Of a stretch of 64,000 nt of DNA, positions 1 to 13,100 are shown one piece after another. The stretch is from Amblyornis subalaris (lineage: Eukaryota; Chordata; Aves; Passeriformes; Ptilonorhynchidae). The notes under the pieces are model-generated. The model saw only the letters and a program-made list of their open reading frames with translations. It did not search any database and was not told where the DNA came from. The stretch covers positions 6,620,114-6,684,113 of the forward strand of contig JACAXG010000021.1 of assembly GCA_018881555.1 (NCBI GenBank), read 5' to 3'. Every line of letters starts with the position of its first letter. The first letter of the stretch is position 1. The position numbers and the translations under genes were made by a program.

Positions 1-64
1 AAAAGTCATTATACCTAACAACTTAATTAATGAAAAGCTTTAGCCCAATTGTTTTCTCCGGAGC

Positions 65-122
65 TTGCTTGCTTCTTTCCTTTCTTTCCTTCTTCCATTC
101 AATCACTCTTTCTTTCTTTTTT
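65..122. repeat. Interrupted polypyrimidine (CTTT-type) tract
   Basis: The + strand is nearly all C and T, with repeated CTTT/CTTC units and a short purine-containing interruption in the middle. It is a low-complexity tract with no sign of function. Confidence 0.7.
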
Positions 123-1622
123 ATTTGAAATATCAGCATTTGTGCCTGATCTTGACATCCAATTTATCAAACCTAGCAGTAGGTCTGCATGGCACAGCTC
201 AGTGTTTGATGCTATCAGCAGCTCTTAGCTAATGATTGCCTAAATGCTACAGCCATGAAAAAGATGCCCTAAACTACATTAAATGAAGCAGTATATACTG
301 GAAAATGACCAAGATTACTCAGCAGTTTCATTTCAGGAAATCTGCCTGTTGTTAGAATAGAAAAAGCCTTTACTAGTCTCTTTTCTGCAAGGATACAGAA
401 TACAAGGATACAGAACAATCATGCATTTCCTTAGCTGAATTCATCCACTGTCTATTTACACAGAGAGTGACATCAAAAGTGCATTCAGGAGTTACTTAAT
501 CAGAAAAAAGCTACACAGGCTATGTGTACACAGATTTTTAAGAAAAAATGTCCCAAACCCTTGGAGTAGGCCATATTGGACACTGCNACTGTCATCCTGC
601 TAGTCAGTCATGGCAGCTGGAAGTTCCCTGTTCAGAATCCTGTGTGAAGTCTCAGGGGGACTGAGGTACTAAGATGCTTTTTCAGACCAGATACACTCAA
701 TGGCTGTGTAGCNGAAGTGAGGAGCAGCCCTTACCCCGAGATATACCAAAGACCTGGACATGAAACNATCCCACCCTTCCCAGCGGCCTAAATGGGAGTG
801 AGGAGAAACTGCCAGAGCACTTGGGAGTTTCCACTGCCTGGGCAGGCAAGACGCTGAGCAGGGACAGTGGCACTTCCATGTGACCCAGGGATTTGCACCA
901 GAAAGCATTTAGGGGCAGAAAGGAGATAAATACACCCATGGTTTTCCCTCTGGTTGGCCTACTCGCTAAATTACTCACTCACAAGGTCTCTAACTCTGTA
1001 GGTGTGACTGGAAGTTTTTAGGTGCGAGTCTGTGAACTTCAGTTTTGATGTTTCTCCTGGAAGAGCTTGTGGTGAAAGAAAAGGAAATTCCATGCATCTC
1101 CTCCAGGCTCTGGTGGCCTGTGCTGGCACAGAGATTGTTTTTCAAAGGTAACTCGATAATTATTGTTTGTTATGTCATCTGCTGCAGTCAGGTATTAAAT
1201 CATCTTTGAAAAATCTTTTGTTCTGAACCTGTTGTATGGTTACCAGAGTGGATTTCTCCTACTCATAGCAAGTTTGGAAATAAATTCCCCCCAAATTAAA
1301 GAAAACATAAATTTCAATAGCTGATAAAAAGCATAAGGAAATGAGGATTTTGCCTCGGTTTTGATAATTTAATCTAATGTTCATCAACGCANTTTAACTG
1401 CAAGGAAAAGAGAAGAAAGAGCAACCTATCAGAAGACTGAGTGTTGCTTCCAGCAACATTTGATAATGAGTTTACTAAAATAGACACTACTTTACATTTT
1501 TGTATAAAATACAGCTTAAAATATACAAAGCATATTGAATATTGACTCTCTGTGGAAAGACTACATGCTGAGAATATATTCTAAAAATATATGTATGTGC
1601 GTGTACATAAGTGTATATTGCG

Positions 1623-1638
1623 TATATATATATATATA
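1623..1638. repeat. (TA)8 microsatellite
   Basis: Eight uninterrupted TA units, flanked by further alternating purine/pyrimidine sequence (ATGTATGTGCGTGTACA upstream, CACA downstream). Confidence 0.8.
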
Positions 1639-4600
1639 CACAATAATGAGTTTTATGGAGGAAAATGTTTTCCACTCTCCCCTATTTACAGTCCAAAAGC
1701 ATCAATGTCCTGCAAGATTTGATTTTGAATAAAGTGACCATGCTTGAAGAAAAATATTTTTGATTTTCTTTGTGTGCTTTTTTTGCTACATGCTAGACAT
1801 TATAAACAGATGTGTTGCTAACTGCTCTACTTTACAGCCCGGGTTAAGTGCTGAAATCTTTGGGCTGTAGCGGCTGGATTTGGCAACCCTGCCTGCCCAG
1901 TGAGTAAACAGTGCTAATGTTTGGTAAACGTGGCTTTGAGTTTGTCCTTGTGGTTGTACTTAAAGCCTGGAAGCCCAAGCCCAGCGTTATGGTGCCTTTG
2001 ACATTTAAAAACCACTCTGCGCTCAGAGCTTCTTGCAAAACCTTTAAGGGGCTTCTGCAAGGTGTGCCTGAGGTTACCTGTTCTACTGACNCTAATGTTC
2101 ACTCTTCCATTCAGCAGGGCCCAAGCCAGTAGAAAAGTACCAACTATGGTTAAAGCCTTATAAAAATAGGAAGAGGCAGCAGCACTGCCAAGGATACCCT
2201 CCTTCATGCGGTGTATAGGAGGTAACATATAATTCACAGAATTCAAAAAAACCCAGAAACCAACCCGAGTATTTACTCAGCCTACTAGCACATAGCGATA
2301 GCAANTGAAGAGCAGCACTAATTGCCTGAAATACTAAGTACATGATATAGAGGCAACTATAACCCAGGAAAGGAGTTAGTGAATCAAAACGTAATAGTTA
2401 GGAGTAAATCCAGGAAACATTCTGCCCTTAAGAATAATGGAAGTACAAATTCAGACTGCATTCGCCATGCTGTTGGGAGAGTGAGAAACAAGAGTCTGCA
2501 GCATAAACTAAGAGGTTAAGCCATTTCTATTTACACAGATTTTAACATATCTGATTGAACCAGGGCCTCTGTTTTGTAACTAGATTAGCTGATGTGAATC
2601 TGGCTGCATCTGTGTGGCATCACTGCAGTAAGTGGGATCTGAGTGGATGACTAATCGTGGCAGTGGATTTGGTTTCCAGACTGGGCTGTGAGGTGGTCAG
2701 GCAGCCAAATAGTTGTGTACATATATGCCCATGAGCAATCCTAGTCCATTCACTACATTGTAAGTGCAGACATATTACTTGCAAAATTTTCCTAATCCTT
2801 AGAAAATTAAAGAAAGAGTAATATTAGAGCTCCCAAAATGAATATGAGAAGGAGTGAAAAGTGTTTTTCCTGTATTGCTGTACAAGTTGGGCTATTTTGA
2901 ATAATTTTATATCCTATATGAAATGGCAGGCTGGAAGAAAATGAAATCTGTTTTAGAGGAAAACGAAATGTAGAGTATTCAATTTAACTTTTCTCTGGAA
3001 ATTAAGAAAAGTAGAAAAGAAGAAAACAGCAATAGTTTCAGCCTGGCAAATACTCATCTAGTTTGCATTCAGAGCCTATCAGTAAGATGCTACAATTAAA
3101 AACTCCTTCAGAATAAATTGACACTATTTTGCTTATTACACAGTTGGTGATGTCAGCTACATAACTTCATTTGTCATAGCATCTTATTACCCACTTGAAA
3201 TTTTGAGTGATGGAAACAATTAAAATTGGAAGAGAAAAAAAGAAACTCCTCATGTTTCAANCAAGTAATTAGAAATCCACCTCATAAGCAGATGTTGCTC
3301 AGTTGTTTGTCAGTGTAATGCAACTACATAAAAGATTTTATTTACAACCGGAGACTTTCCTATCAACTTATCATATTTGTGTTAGCTTTGCTTAATGAAA
3401 ATAGCAAAATAGAGGNNTTTTTTTTTTTCTAACCCCACATNCTGAGCTGAGAACTCCTACANTATTTTAGGAAAGTCAGGGCTGTCATTGTTGTCATCTA
3501 GACAAAAAGCAGGAGGATGGCATTGTTTTGTTACTGTGACATGTTTCTAAATGTACCTTGTGGATTCATATAACCATAGGATGGTATGTCTGCTGATGAC
3601 TCATGCTGACTCACCCACTGAGCCAGAATTTACTGAGCCTTCTTCTGTGCCCACACACAGTGATATGATTTCCAGTCTGAGTGAATTCTTTAAAATTTAA
3701 TTTAGTAGGCTTTAACTACAGAGACAGATACGCTTCTTCAATAGTTGCCTTAATTTGTTTTTATGTCTTATTAAATGTGTGTTCAGATTATGTTTTGCAG
3801 AATCCTTTGAAATCAATTTTGAAAATAATGTGGATAAGTGCAACTGTACTTTGCAAAGATGAAGGTCTGTCTGAAAGCACTGGAGGTAGAAGCATTGATA
3901 ATCTACTGATGCCATGGACCTAAAGGCCTAATACATAATCACTGCCTCTCTGCTGTGGCTTTAGTGGCAGTGCTTGTGGGCCTCAGCTGTGTTAAATCCC
4001 TAGGCTTAGGCAATGAATAATTAATAAAAAAAGGACAAATTGACCTGATTCTGTTTTTATTTTTAAGACTGAAAACCATATATTACCCCACTGCAGTCAA
4101 CAGAATTAAATTATATAAAACTAGGTGTGAAAGCAATTCTTTAAATTCTACTACAAATATCTTCAGAGTGATTTTACTTTTTCTGAAATATGTAGAAATT
4201 ACATGGAAGATTTTAATGGGAACATGATCAGTCCAATTATTTGTCTCTCTCTGAGTTCTGGTCAAAATCTGATATGGTGTAGCAGCCTGAAAAGTAATTC
4301 CTGTTGTTACAGTGTAANCTGTAGTGGCTGAGGAGACAACTACCCACCAGTGAGATTCTCTCCTGGAACCAAATAAAAGCTTCTCTTCAATCTCATACTC
4401 TTTGATGAAGTCTCATATATTTGTTAAATCAGGATTTATGATAGTATCGTCCTGAATCCAGCATTCTTTACCCACCACNCAGGCTGAGGGAGAGAAAAAA
4501 ATATTTTGCTTGGACTACTTCTGCATGATTTGCTTTTTAAACTCTTCTGACAAATGAACCTTCAAGCAACAGAAAATGAGATGCATATATCTTCCCCCCA

Positions 4601-7600
4601 AAATGAAAATGATCAAATGCTTCAATAAGTTGATCAAGGTCTCTAGACTTTTCTCCACCNTTCCAATATTCTGAAAGAACAGTTGCTGCCCCCAAGCCAT
4701 ATACCCTTCCCTCCTTCTGTGGGATTTTATGTCATTTCTCAAAAGTATGTCAGCTTTGCAGTGCTTTGGGGCTGTGTGTTTTACTTCTCTTGCTCCTGCA
4801 GTCAGTCAGGCATGATTCTTAATCTGCAAGAATTCGTCTNTGATTCTGTCTTCTCATCTCTGGGATTTACTAAGTTGCCCTGTCCTCTAAATCTGAAAGT
4901 GCTGGATGAGTGGACACTTCATCCCCAGTGGTTTCTGCTTCGCTGACTTCCTTGTAGTTTGAATATACAGTCCTTTGTTTTGCTTTTGGACAACAAAAGT
5001 CCCAGGCTTTAAGTCTTTAGTCACACCTTCCTGCCCGCATCATTGTTCACACAGGGCTTTCTTATAAGTCTGTCACTAGAATTCAGAAGTTGTTGGGTTT
5101 GTCGTTTGAGTTAAATGTGTCTGAAAATAGAATATAACTTTTTGTTACTTTAACCCTCAGTGGTCATTAAGATTCTGCACGTAATGGAGCATGATGCAAG
5201 GAGAACCACACAGCTGTATGACANGGTTTGAATAGAAGTTGAAATATGTGTTTCTCCCTCAGTCCTCACAAGTTCTGCCAATTAACGTTCCTTCTCGTGC
5301 TGTTACACTGCCACTCACAGTCTCATTTGGTTTGAGACCATGCACGATTTCTATCAAGTACAAAGGACTCTGCTCTACTGAACTCCTGTGAGAGATGCTC
5401 TNTAGCAGAGATGCCCACTTTTGACATGCTACAACTTTCTCTAAAGAAAGGAGAGGCCCATATACTGCACTCCATCCTTTGCTGCAGGACATGGCAATTT
5501 CCTGCAAGTGCCATAATTACTGAATATATACAACAGGTTGCTTGCAGCAAGTTTCCCATGCTGGAGAGATGAGCGCCCAAGAAATATAGCAGCTGAAAGT
5601 AGATTAGTATCACCGAGTAATTCAGACAGCTCACTGCTGGTCTCCTGCTTTCCAAGCAGAGCTGCAGGCCTGTGAGGAGAAAAGAGTGATTACTGGATTA
5701 ATTGTTCTGACAGTAGCTCATTTCTAAAAGCCCTCTTTTTCAAGGGCCTCTGGTCCTTCCTGTGTTTTATTGCTAGGAAGGGAAAGGGCCCTTGGAATGA
5801 ATGGTGGTAAGAAGTAGGCTAGTGCCACTACCAGAGCAAGTCATTTTCCCTACAGCCTATTCCAGAGAGCCACAGACCGGATAAATAAACCTAGAGGTCA
5901 TACCTACTGGATGCCCCAGCTCTATTTGATGTCTCTGTAAATACTGTATCTTTCTTNCTTTTACTCCTGATTTGCAAAAAATATAATGACAACTTGAAAG
6001 TGATGTGCTGGTAATTGAAAAAAAACATTTTTTGCAAGGAGTGAAAATTCCCAAGCCCTCCCAAGCCCCATCTAGCAATGAAAATAAGCAGTTTATGGCA
6101 TTTAAGCTAATACTGGCCTATCTTAGGTAAACATACATGATTGCAAAGCCTGTATCCAAAGGTCTCTCTCTAGCTGAATAAACTGGCACTGAGGTTTTCT
6201 GTACCTCTGCAGCTTACTCACTGCTGGCNTGCAGTTTTAAGTACCATACTGTGATATGGCAGTGCCAGCAGTNTGTTTGGCGGTGTCCACTATGTACTTT
6301 CCTCTCTGCTTATTACACTTCAGCTGTGGAACCTCTCTTAATTATTTTTCTTTCAAACACTTTACGAAAAACCTGACCTCATTAGCATTGAAGTGCTTTG
6401 CGCAGTAGCGCTCTCCAGTTATTGTTACTCTTTCTTTTCCACCTTTCAGAATTTTACTGTTCCTACACCCTTTTGAAACGGACTATAACAGTTCCATTTC
6501 TTGAATCTTTTCATAGATGTAAGACACTCACTTGGCTTCTCCTGGCAGTCGTACACTCTGCAGTTCCCTGTGGCACTCTCACTTGACTGTCTTGGAGTTC
6601 CACCTGTTCTTCTGCCTCGCCCCTCCTTCCCTGTGATTTGTTGCATCCACAGCAGAGCTAGAGCACCGTGTAACTTCCAAAAGATTAAATCTTAGCTGAG
6701 CACCTGCAATTGTGCAATCTCATGTGTTCAATAAACACCCCACTGGAAAGACTTCTNCCACAGTGCAACACTGACTCTTGTCATTCGTTAAGAAACACCT
6801 TGATTTTTCAAATTTTTCCCAGGTTGTGGGTATTCTAAAGGTTTGTGTGCCAACTCATTTACTTGGACATGATGCTTCTTCAGAAATAACATTCCTTGTG
6901 CTTGCCACTGTTACACTGTTATTACAAGGTGAAGCTAAAGAAGGAAAAAAAAATTATACTACTAAAGCAAGGGTTAAGATTCTGATTACAAAATGGAAAC
7001 AAACACACAAAGAGAAAGCATAGAAACAAGAAAATCCAATTTCAATAGGTACCTTGTTCTGGCAGTCACTCACAGCTTGCCTCAGGGAGTCAAGGAGCCA
7101 GTACAACAACACTTCAGGATCTACTTCTCAGTTGGGNTTTTGCCTGCCTCCGCCCAAAGTATGAGGGACTTCCCTACTGCAAGGGAGACCAAACCTCAGA
7201 ACATTTCTTTGCACCATCTCTCTTCCCTTGCTTCCTTCAATTTAGAGAAAATTCTAATATATTGTATGGTAGTTTTGACCAACCAGAGCTGTTTAGGTGA
7301 ATGCAAATGAAATCTGTTTTTTCTTTCCTCAAATGGAATCATCTCAGATACGCACTGATCCTTTGACACACTGATTTCCAAACTTAGATTTACCTTCTTG
7401 CTTAGAAAGTCAGNTCAATTATAACTTGATTTGGGTCTCCGTTTCCCAGACAGTGTAACTTCTTTTATAAACTTTTTCATGCTTTTTTAGGATCCCATAA
7501 ATTACATATAATAAAACTATCAACTGTTCATCAGACCCTAATGTCACAGCTTGTGAATAATGAATGTCATCATGAGATGCCACTAATAATGATGATCAGT

Positions 7601-10100
7601 TTAGGGTTTGGAGCATTTTCTCAAATAATTTCATTCCTCTTACTTCCTCGCTTTATCATATCAGAGGCTTTACAACTATCACAGTAACTTCCAACTCTAA
7701 TTCCCTATGCTGTAGTTAATTATAGATATCCCAGCAGTTTCAGAGTTATTTATGCTGGAGTTTCTTGATCGTGAGCAGGCTAATCAGAGTTCTTCTGGGG
7801 GCCCTTTCACTTTCAGAAATACTGCTTTTAAAATGTCAAGTTCTATCATCAAGACTTTGTTGGTTTTTTTTCATTTTTGTATTGCAGAGTATAAAATGCA
7901 TGAAACTGCTCATTTCTGCAAAGTGGAACATTCACATTTAAAATCCAGTGTCCCCTTGTCACTAGTTTTCAATTATCTTTGAAATTAGAAAATATTTTCT
8001 AATAATTCGAAATACGGTTATTTATTTGGGTGATAGGTAGCCTGTTAAAAAGGTTACACATTTCACTGACTTAGTAGTTCTTTTGTTGGAAAAAAGGACT
8101 TTTCCAACATGCTTATTTTAACTGACAGTCCTTTGGTGGCGTGTGGGAACAGAGTTCATAGCATTCATTGTGTAAAGAGACAACATGACTATTCTTATTC
8201 TATATTTTTTTCTCAGATAACTGTAACTATTAATTTATNTTTGTGTTTCAAAAACACCACAAGATTTTATTTTTCCTTTGAGGGGAATCAATCCTCTACT
8301 TCTTACCCAGCTTGTATTCCTACCAGGACAAGTAGCCTTCTGGCTTGAGCAGAGCTGAACCCTAAGGCTGTGATTGTGACACTGGTTTGTCTTTGCTATT
8401 ACAGGAGGGAGTCAGAGCGCTTATACCTCAGAGGAAGTACACAGCATACTTCATGTTGACACTATCATTATGGTTGGCATATTTTGATCATCTCATTTTC
8501 TCTCTGATACTGATGTACAGTAAAGTGTGAACATTATCTTTAAACTGCAATCTGATCTTACTGAGCTTTCAGTGCAGCGAAGGGCAGTGGATTTTCTCTT
8601 CAGCAGCAACACGAACAGCAGGAGCTCTGGAAATTGTAGTGGCAACAGCAGCTTCTGTTGTGACAGTTCTCTCATAGGTCACCATGGTGAGAATGTATCT
8701 GAGTGTTGGGTTTTTTTACTTCTCCAGACACTAATATAATTTCTAGAATCCAGAAGAATAGTTTATATAAATTATTACCCTTGTCATGAATTATCTTCAT
8801 GCAGATATGCCAGTAAGAATTACACATATTTTCTTTTTTGGAGGGATTTAATAACTAGACAAAGGATTTAACAATACTTTTAAAACCTTAAAACAGTTGN
8901 TTTTTTTGTTGGTATAGTTGGAAAAAAAATAAACAACATTAATTGAAAAAAACTGTAATAAGCAACAACATGGAACCTGGCCTACATCGTTTTGCTTTTT
9001 GCTGTGAAGATTCATGACATGCTTATTTGTTTTAACATTAAAAATGTGAATTTTTGAACTCTGGATGCTGCAAGACAACACAGGGGATGTACCTGATTTT
9101 GCATGTAGAAGGCCAAACTCTTTGCTCAGANCTCAAACTTGAAATAGCTGTAACGTGACAAACTGTCTAACATGGACAACTTCGATGGTCAGGGACAGCA
9201 CCCATCCAACCATCCTACAAAAATGCTGAAAAGAAATAATTAGCTCTTTTTTTTTTCATGAGGGGCTCCATTTGGAGTCAGTGTTATCCCTCCTGTGGAT
9301 CATGCTCATTATCTTTACCTCCCAGCAAGCTGATGTGCAGCCTGTTGATCTTACTGGATGGCTTGGCTGTTGGTGACTTTAACTGAGCCGCCACCAAGTG
9401 TTTCCATTAGCAAGTTCACAACCAGTCACATTTGCAGCTCTGGCCTGCTGGGCCACTTCTTCTGGGGTCATGCACCACTGCAATGGATACCAGACAGCAC
9501 TGCTTAGACATTACGAGATTTTAGAGAAAGAGGCCCTTCCCTTGCCATGAGCTTAATTTTCTTAGGTTGATTGGTTTCTTCCTACTTTTCCTTTCTACTT
9601 AAACTGGTATTCATCAGTTGCATGCACGTATTAAATTACTCAACAGCCACTGCTGCAGTTCAGCTCTTTAGGAAAAGGTTCAGTGACCTACTGGACATGC
9701 ATAAAGTTTGTCAGAAGACATTCTTCACCCTCAGTCTTAAAAAANAAAGTCTTCTCAAGACCTGCTTTGTTCATTGTTAATGTTTCAAATGTGTGTTAGA
9801 GCAACTTCACACTGTGCACAGTTTGGTTGCTGGTGTTTTTCCCCTCAGAAGGATGATGAGTCACACCTATTCCAGTTTAACAGCTCGTCTGATCTTAACA
9901 GAATACCCTCACTAGAATCATTGTAGAATANTACAGACCACTCACATAAATCAGATTGCTTCTGCCTGATGTGTTGCCCCGTTCCAGGCAGCTTCACTTA
10001 CCCAGGGGTGGATGAGAACAGTGTGTGCTCACTGGGGTCCTCAAGCTGTTGTTCTTCCTCAGCAGTGGGGATAAAGAGACATGACAGTGAATGGAAATAT

Positions 10101-10170
10101 GGGAAGGTATTTTTAAAGTGCCACTGATTTTATGTGGGAAGGTGTTTTTAAAGTATCAGTGATTTTATGA
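10101..10170. repeat. Two-copy 35-bp tandem duplication
   Basis: Bases 10101-10135 and 10136-10170 are head-to-tail copies beginning GGGAAGGT and containing TTTTTAAAGT and TGATTTTATG. I count 5 mismatches in 35 positions. It looks like a local duplication that has since diverged. No known satellite or element is recognised. Confidence 0.8.
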
Positions 10171-13100
10171 AACAAGCTTTGCCACTCTCCCAGGTAATTT
10201 TCATAGTTACAGTAAAGACGGGTGAAATAGTGAATTAACAGTAATGATAATTCCAAATGAATTAGGAAAATATCACAAGGATTAAATAGGAAGCTGTTAA
10301 CTTGTCAGTAGATTACTATTAGAGACATGCTTAGGAGAGAAGTGGGCAGCAGAAGGTAGCAATGGAATTGCATTGACAGTAACAGATCTCAGTTAATAGC
10401 TGTGTATTTCAATGATAAACTCTTCAGAGCTATTTTTGTTTTTACCCTCATGCTTACTTTCAAATTTTCATTAGAATGGTCTCACCTATATAACCTGTGT
10501 CTATACAGCATTTGAAAAATGTTTAAAAATTGAGAGGATATTGTTACTAAAAGTCATCTACTTTATGAAGCATAAAAGCAAACTTGTTAGGCAAACTTGA
10601 TTGACTTCTTCAATAACATAAGCATAAAAGATGATAAGAACATACATATTTTACAGTTGACATTTTTAAGCTTTTAAACTATCTTAGAATATATTAAGCT
10701 CTCTTAAAATACTTCAATCAAAGGGTAGAAAAAATAATCTAAAGTCCAGATAGTCAGCGATAAACAAATAAGGGCAGTAATAAAGATGGTGGATGAGAGT
10801 AGTCTAAGCAAAAAGTGGTATTCTAACATCAAAGTAAATATTTAATAATATTTTAGAATGGAACAGGAGACATCTCAGCAAGAAGTTAACATAGCTAGCA
10901 CTTTTGATCTGTGTCCCGTGCTACCTGCAACACTGTAGTGAGTTCTGAGTTTCCCAATGGCAGAGAGGAAAAGTGTGAACACCTGCTCACAAGTTACTGG
11001 GTTACCAAGGCAAATTATTCCTTATCAGCAAGGATGCTATGGCAGCCTATCATAGCTTAAATGAACACGTTAGCTCCGGCAGTTGGGTGAGCTGGGAGCA
11101 CACACGCAGGCAGCTATTATGGCTTGTCTGTGGTGTAGTAACTTATTAAGCCATGCTAAGTCATGGCTTAATTACAAACTGGCTTGACAGCTTGTGGCTG
11201 TCTGTCCCTACCCAATTTAACAACATGAACAAAGCTGAAATGAAGGCAACAGAAATAATCACGGCACATCAACCCCTTCAGTTTGTTACATCTCAAAGCC
11301 AGCTCATGGCTGCCTGTGTGCATCTCCCAATAAGTACTTCCACACTGCCAATTAAATGCCTGTGTGGAGGCACTTAACCTGTTGCCCAGCCACGCTTAAG
11401 ACTGCATTTGTCATTCTAATGCTGAAGCTGAATGGCATTTCATATCATGCTGTGATAAACTACAATATTCTGTCCTTCTTTGTCATCTTTTTGAAGTGAC
11501 AAGCTCCCAGCAGCTAGAGAAAATTTCTGATACTAAGGTCTTGCTTTTATACTCTTGGGGTTGACTGCATTTCTATTTCTGCATTAGTTTAACTGTGTGT
11601 GGATTCCTAGTTTTCCTTACTGTTGGTACCCCTAAGCACGGGGTCATTTACAAATTTATTCCCCACAGTCTTCTTGTATCAGTGTCATTANGGAAAATAT
11701 CGAATAGGTTTAAGCCCAAAAGTTGTCCTGGGCAGGGCGGGAGTGTGCGGGATTGTGATGGTAGGAAGAAAAGAGAAAAACCTTCGTTCAGATACCTCAC
11801 TTCTGATCTTTAGATTTTGCTTTATCTTCCAAGGATAATCCATCACCTCTATTAGTCTCTGGTACCACTCTGTTAATTCCTGTCATCTCCTCCTTTATCT
11901 AGAAGTTGAATGATATTATCAAAGAAAGATATTAGGTTATTCTTGTAAGGTCCACCTTTAGTAAACAAACATTACACTTTCTCATTTCCTGATATACTTA
12001 CTTTAAAAAGCTTACTACCAGACAGGTGATTTCATTTGACACGATTTTCTGACTTCTGGAATGGGCNTTATCTGTTCTTTCTGCCCACAGGCTGTAGACT
12101 GCATTTATTTTCATCTTATATGTAATACTAGCAATTTCCTTTCCCTCCTAGCTATTAGCCATACTGCCCTCTAACCCCATGTTCAAGATCACCATCTTTA
12201 TTGAAAATTGAGGCAAAAATATGCATTTAGTTTTAGAATCAGATGTAGACTATCTCTAAACCCCACTTCTTTCTCACTGGAAAGCAACATCGCTATCTTC
12301 TTACAATATTATGTCACAGCTGGATAACATCTTGCTGTTTTTTCAGAGACCACATACCATAAATGAACCTGATTTTCTGGATAAATTCTCCCTTCATTCT
12401 CACGCTTATTGATGTTTGAGATTCTTCCTGAACTGGAACTTTTTTCTGTTTTATGTTCTCTACTTATAATTCTTACCCCTCTCTTGATGCCACTTCCACT
12501 TATGCCTTGAAGCCTCTACCCGTAAACCATTTTGCTTTCTGTGAGATACAGGATTCCCAGTCTTTTGGTTTCAAGGTACCTGAGGCTTTTTCCACATTCA
12601 AATGCCTGTTTACATTATACAAGCTGATTCTATTGCCTGGTCCCTTCATTGATCACAGTTTCCCTTTCTGAAGTTGAGAACGTTCTATTTTCTTCCACCC
12701 CTATCTTCCATCACAGAAATTGTGATCACCTACTCCAGGGCTATTATTTACCATCACGCCTTTGAGGGCATATTCCTGAACCATCCAAAAGCATTACTTT
12801 TTACAGGCTCAGCGACAGTTTGGAGGAGGATTTAATTTACTACAACAGTCCAGAATGTCTGGCCCCAACTATGAGTAGCATGTATTCCCCAAGTTATTAA
12901 ATGAGAATTTGAAATCTCACGGACTGTTTCTTTGTAACCAAGCAGTACCATCTCTTCAACAATATGGAGTCTTCTAGCTACCTCCAAACCTTCCACCTAG
13001 GGTCTGTAACGGTCTCAGAGCCCTCTTCTCTCAGTACAATCTGTAACCATCTTTTCCAAAAATAAATTGGAACTAAATTTTGAGTTGTTTTATTACTTAG

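Noticed and set aside
1727..1732. AATAAA hexamer as the end of an upstream gene
   Set aside because: No coding sequence or exon precedes it on the + strand. Hexamers of this kind are frequent in AT-rich DNA.
9246..9540. Possible processed pseudogene on the - strand: short frame, stop, then a 10-base A run
   Set aside because: The A run is short, no parent gene is recognised, and no target-site duplication was found.
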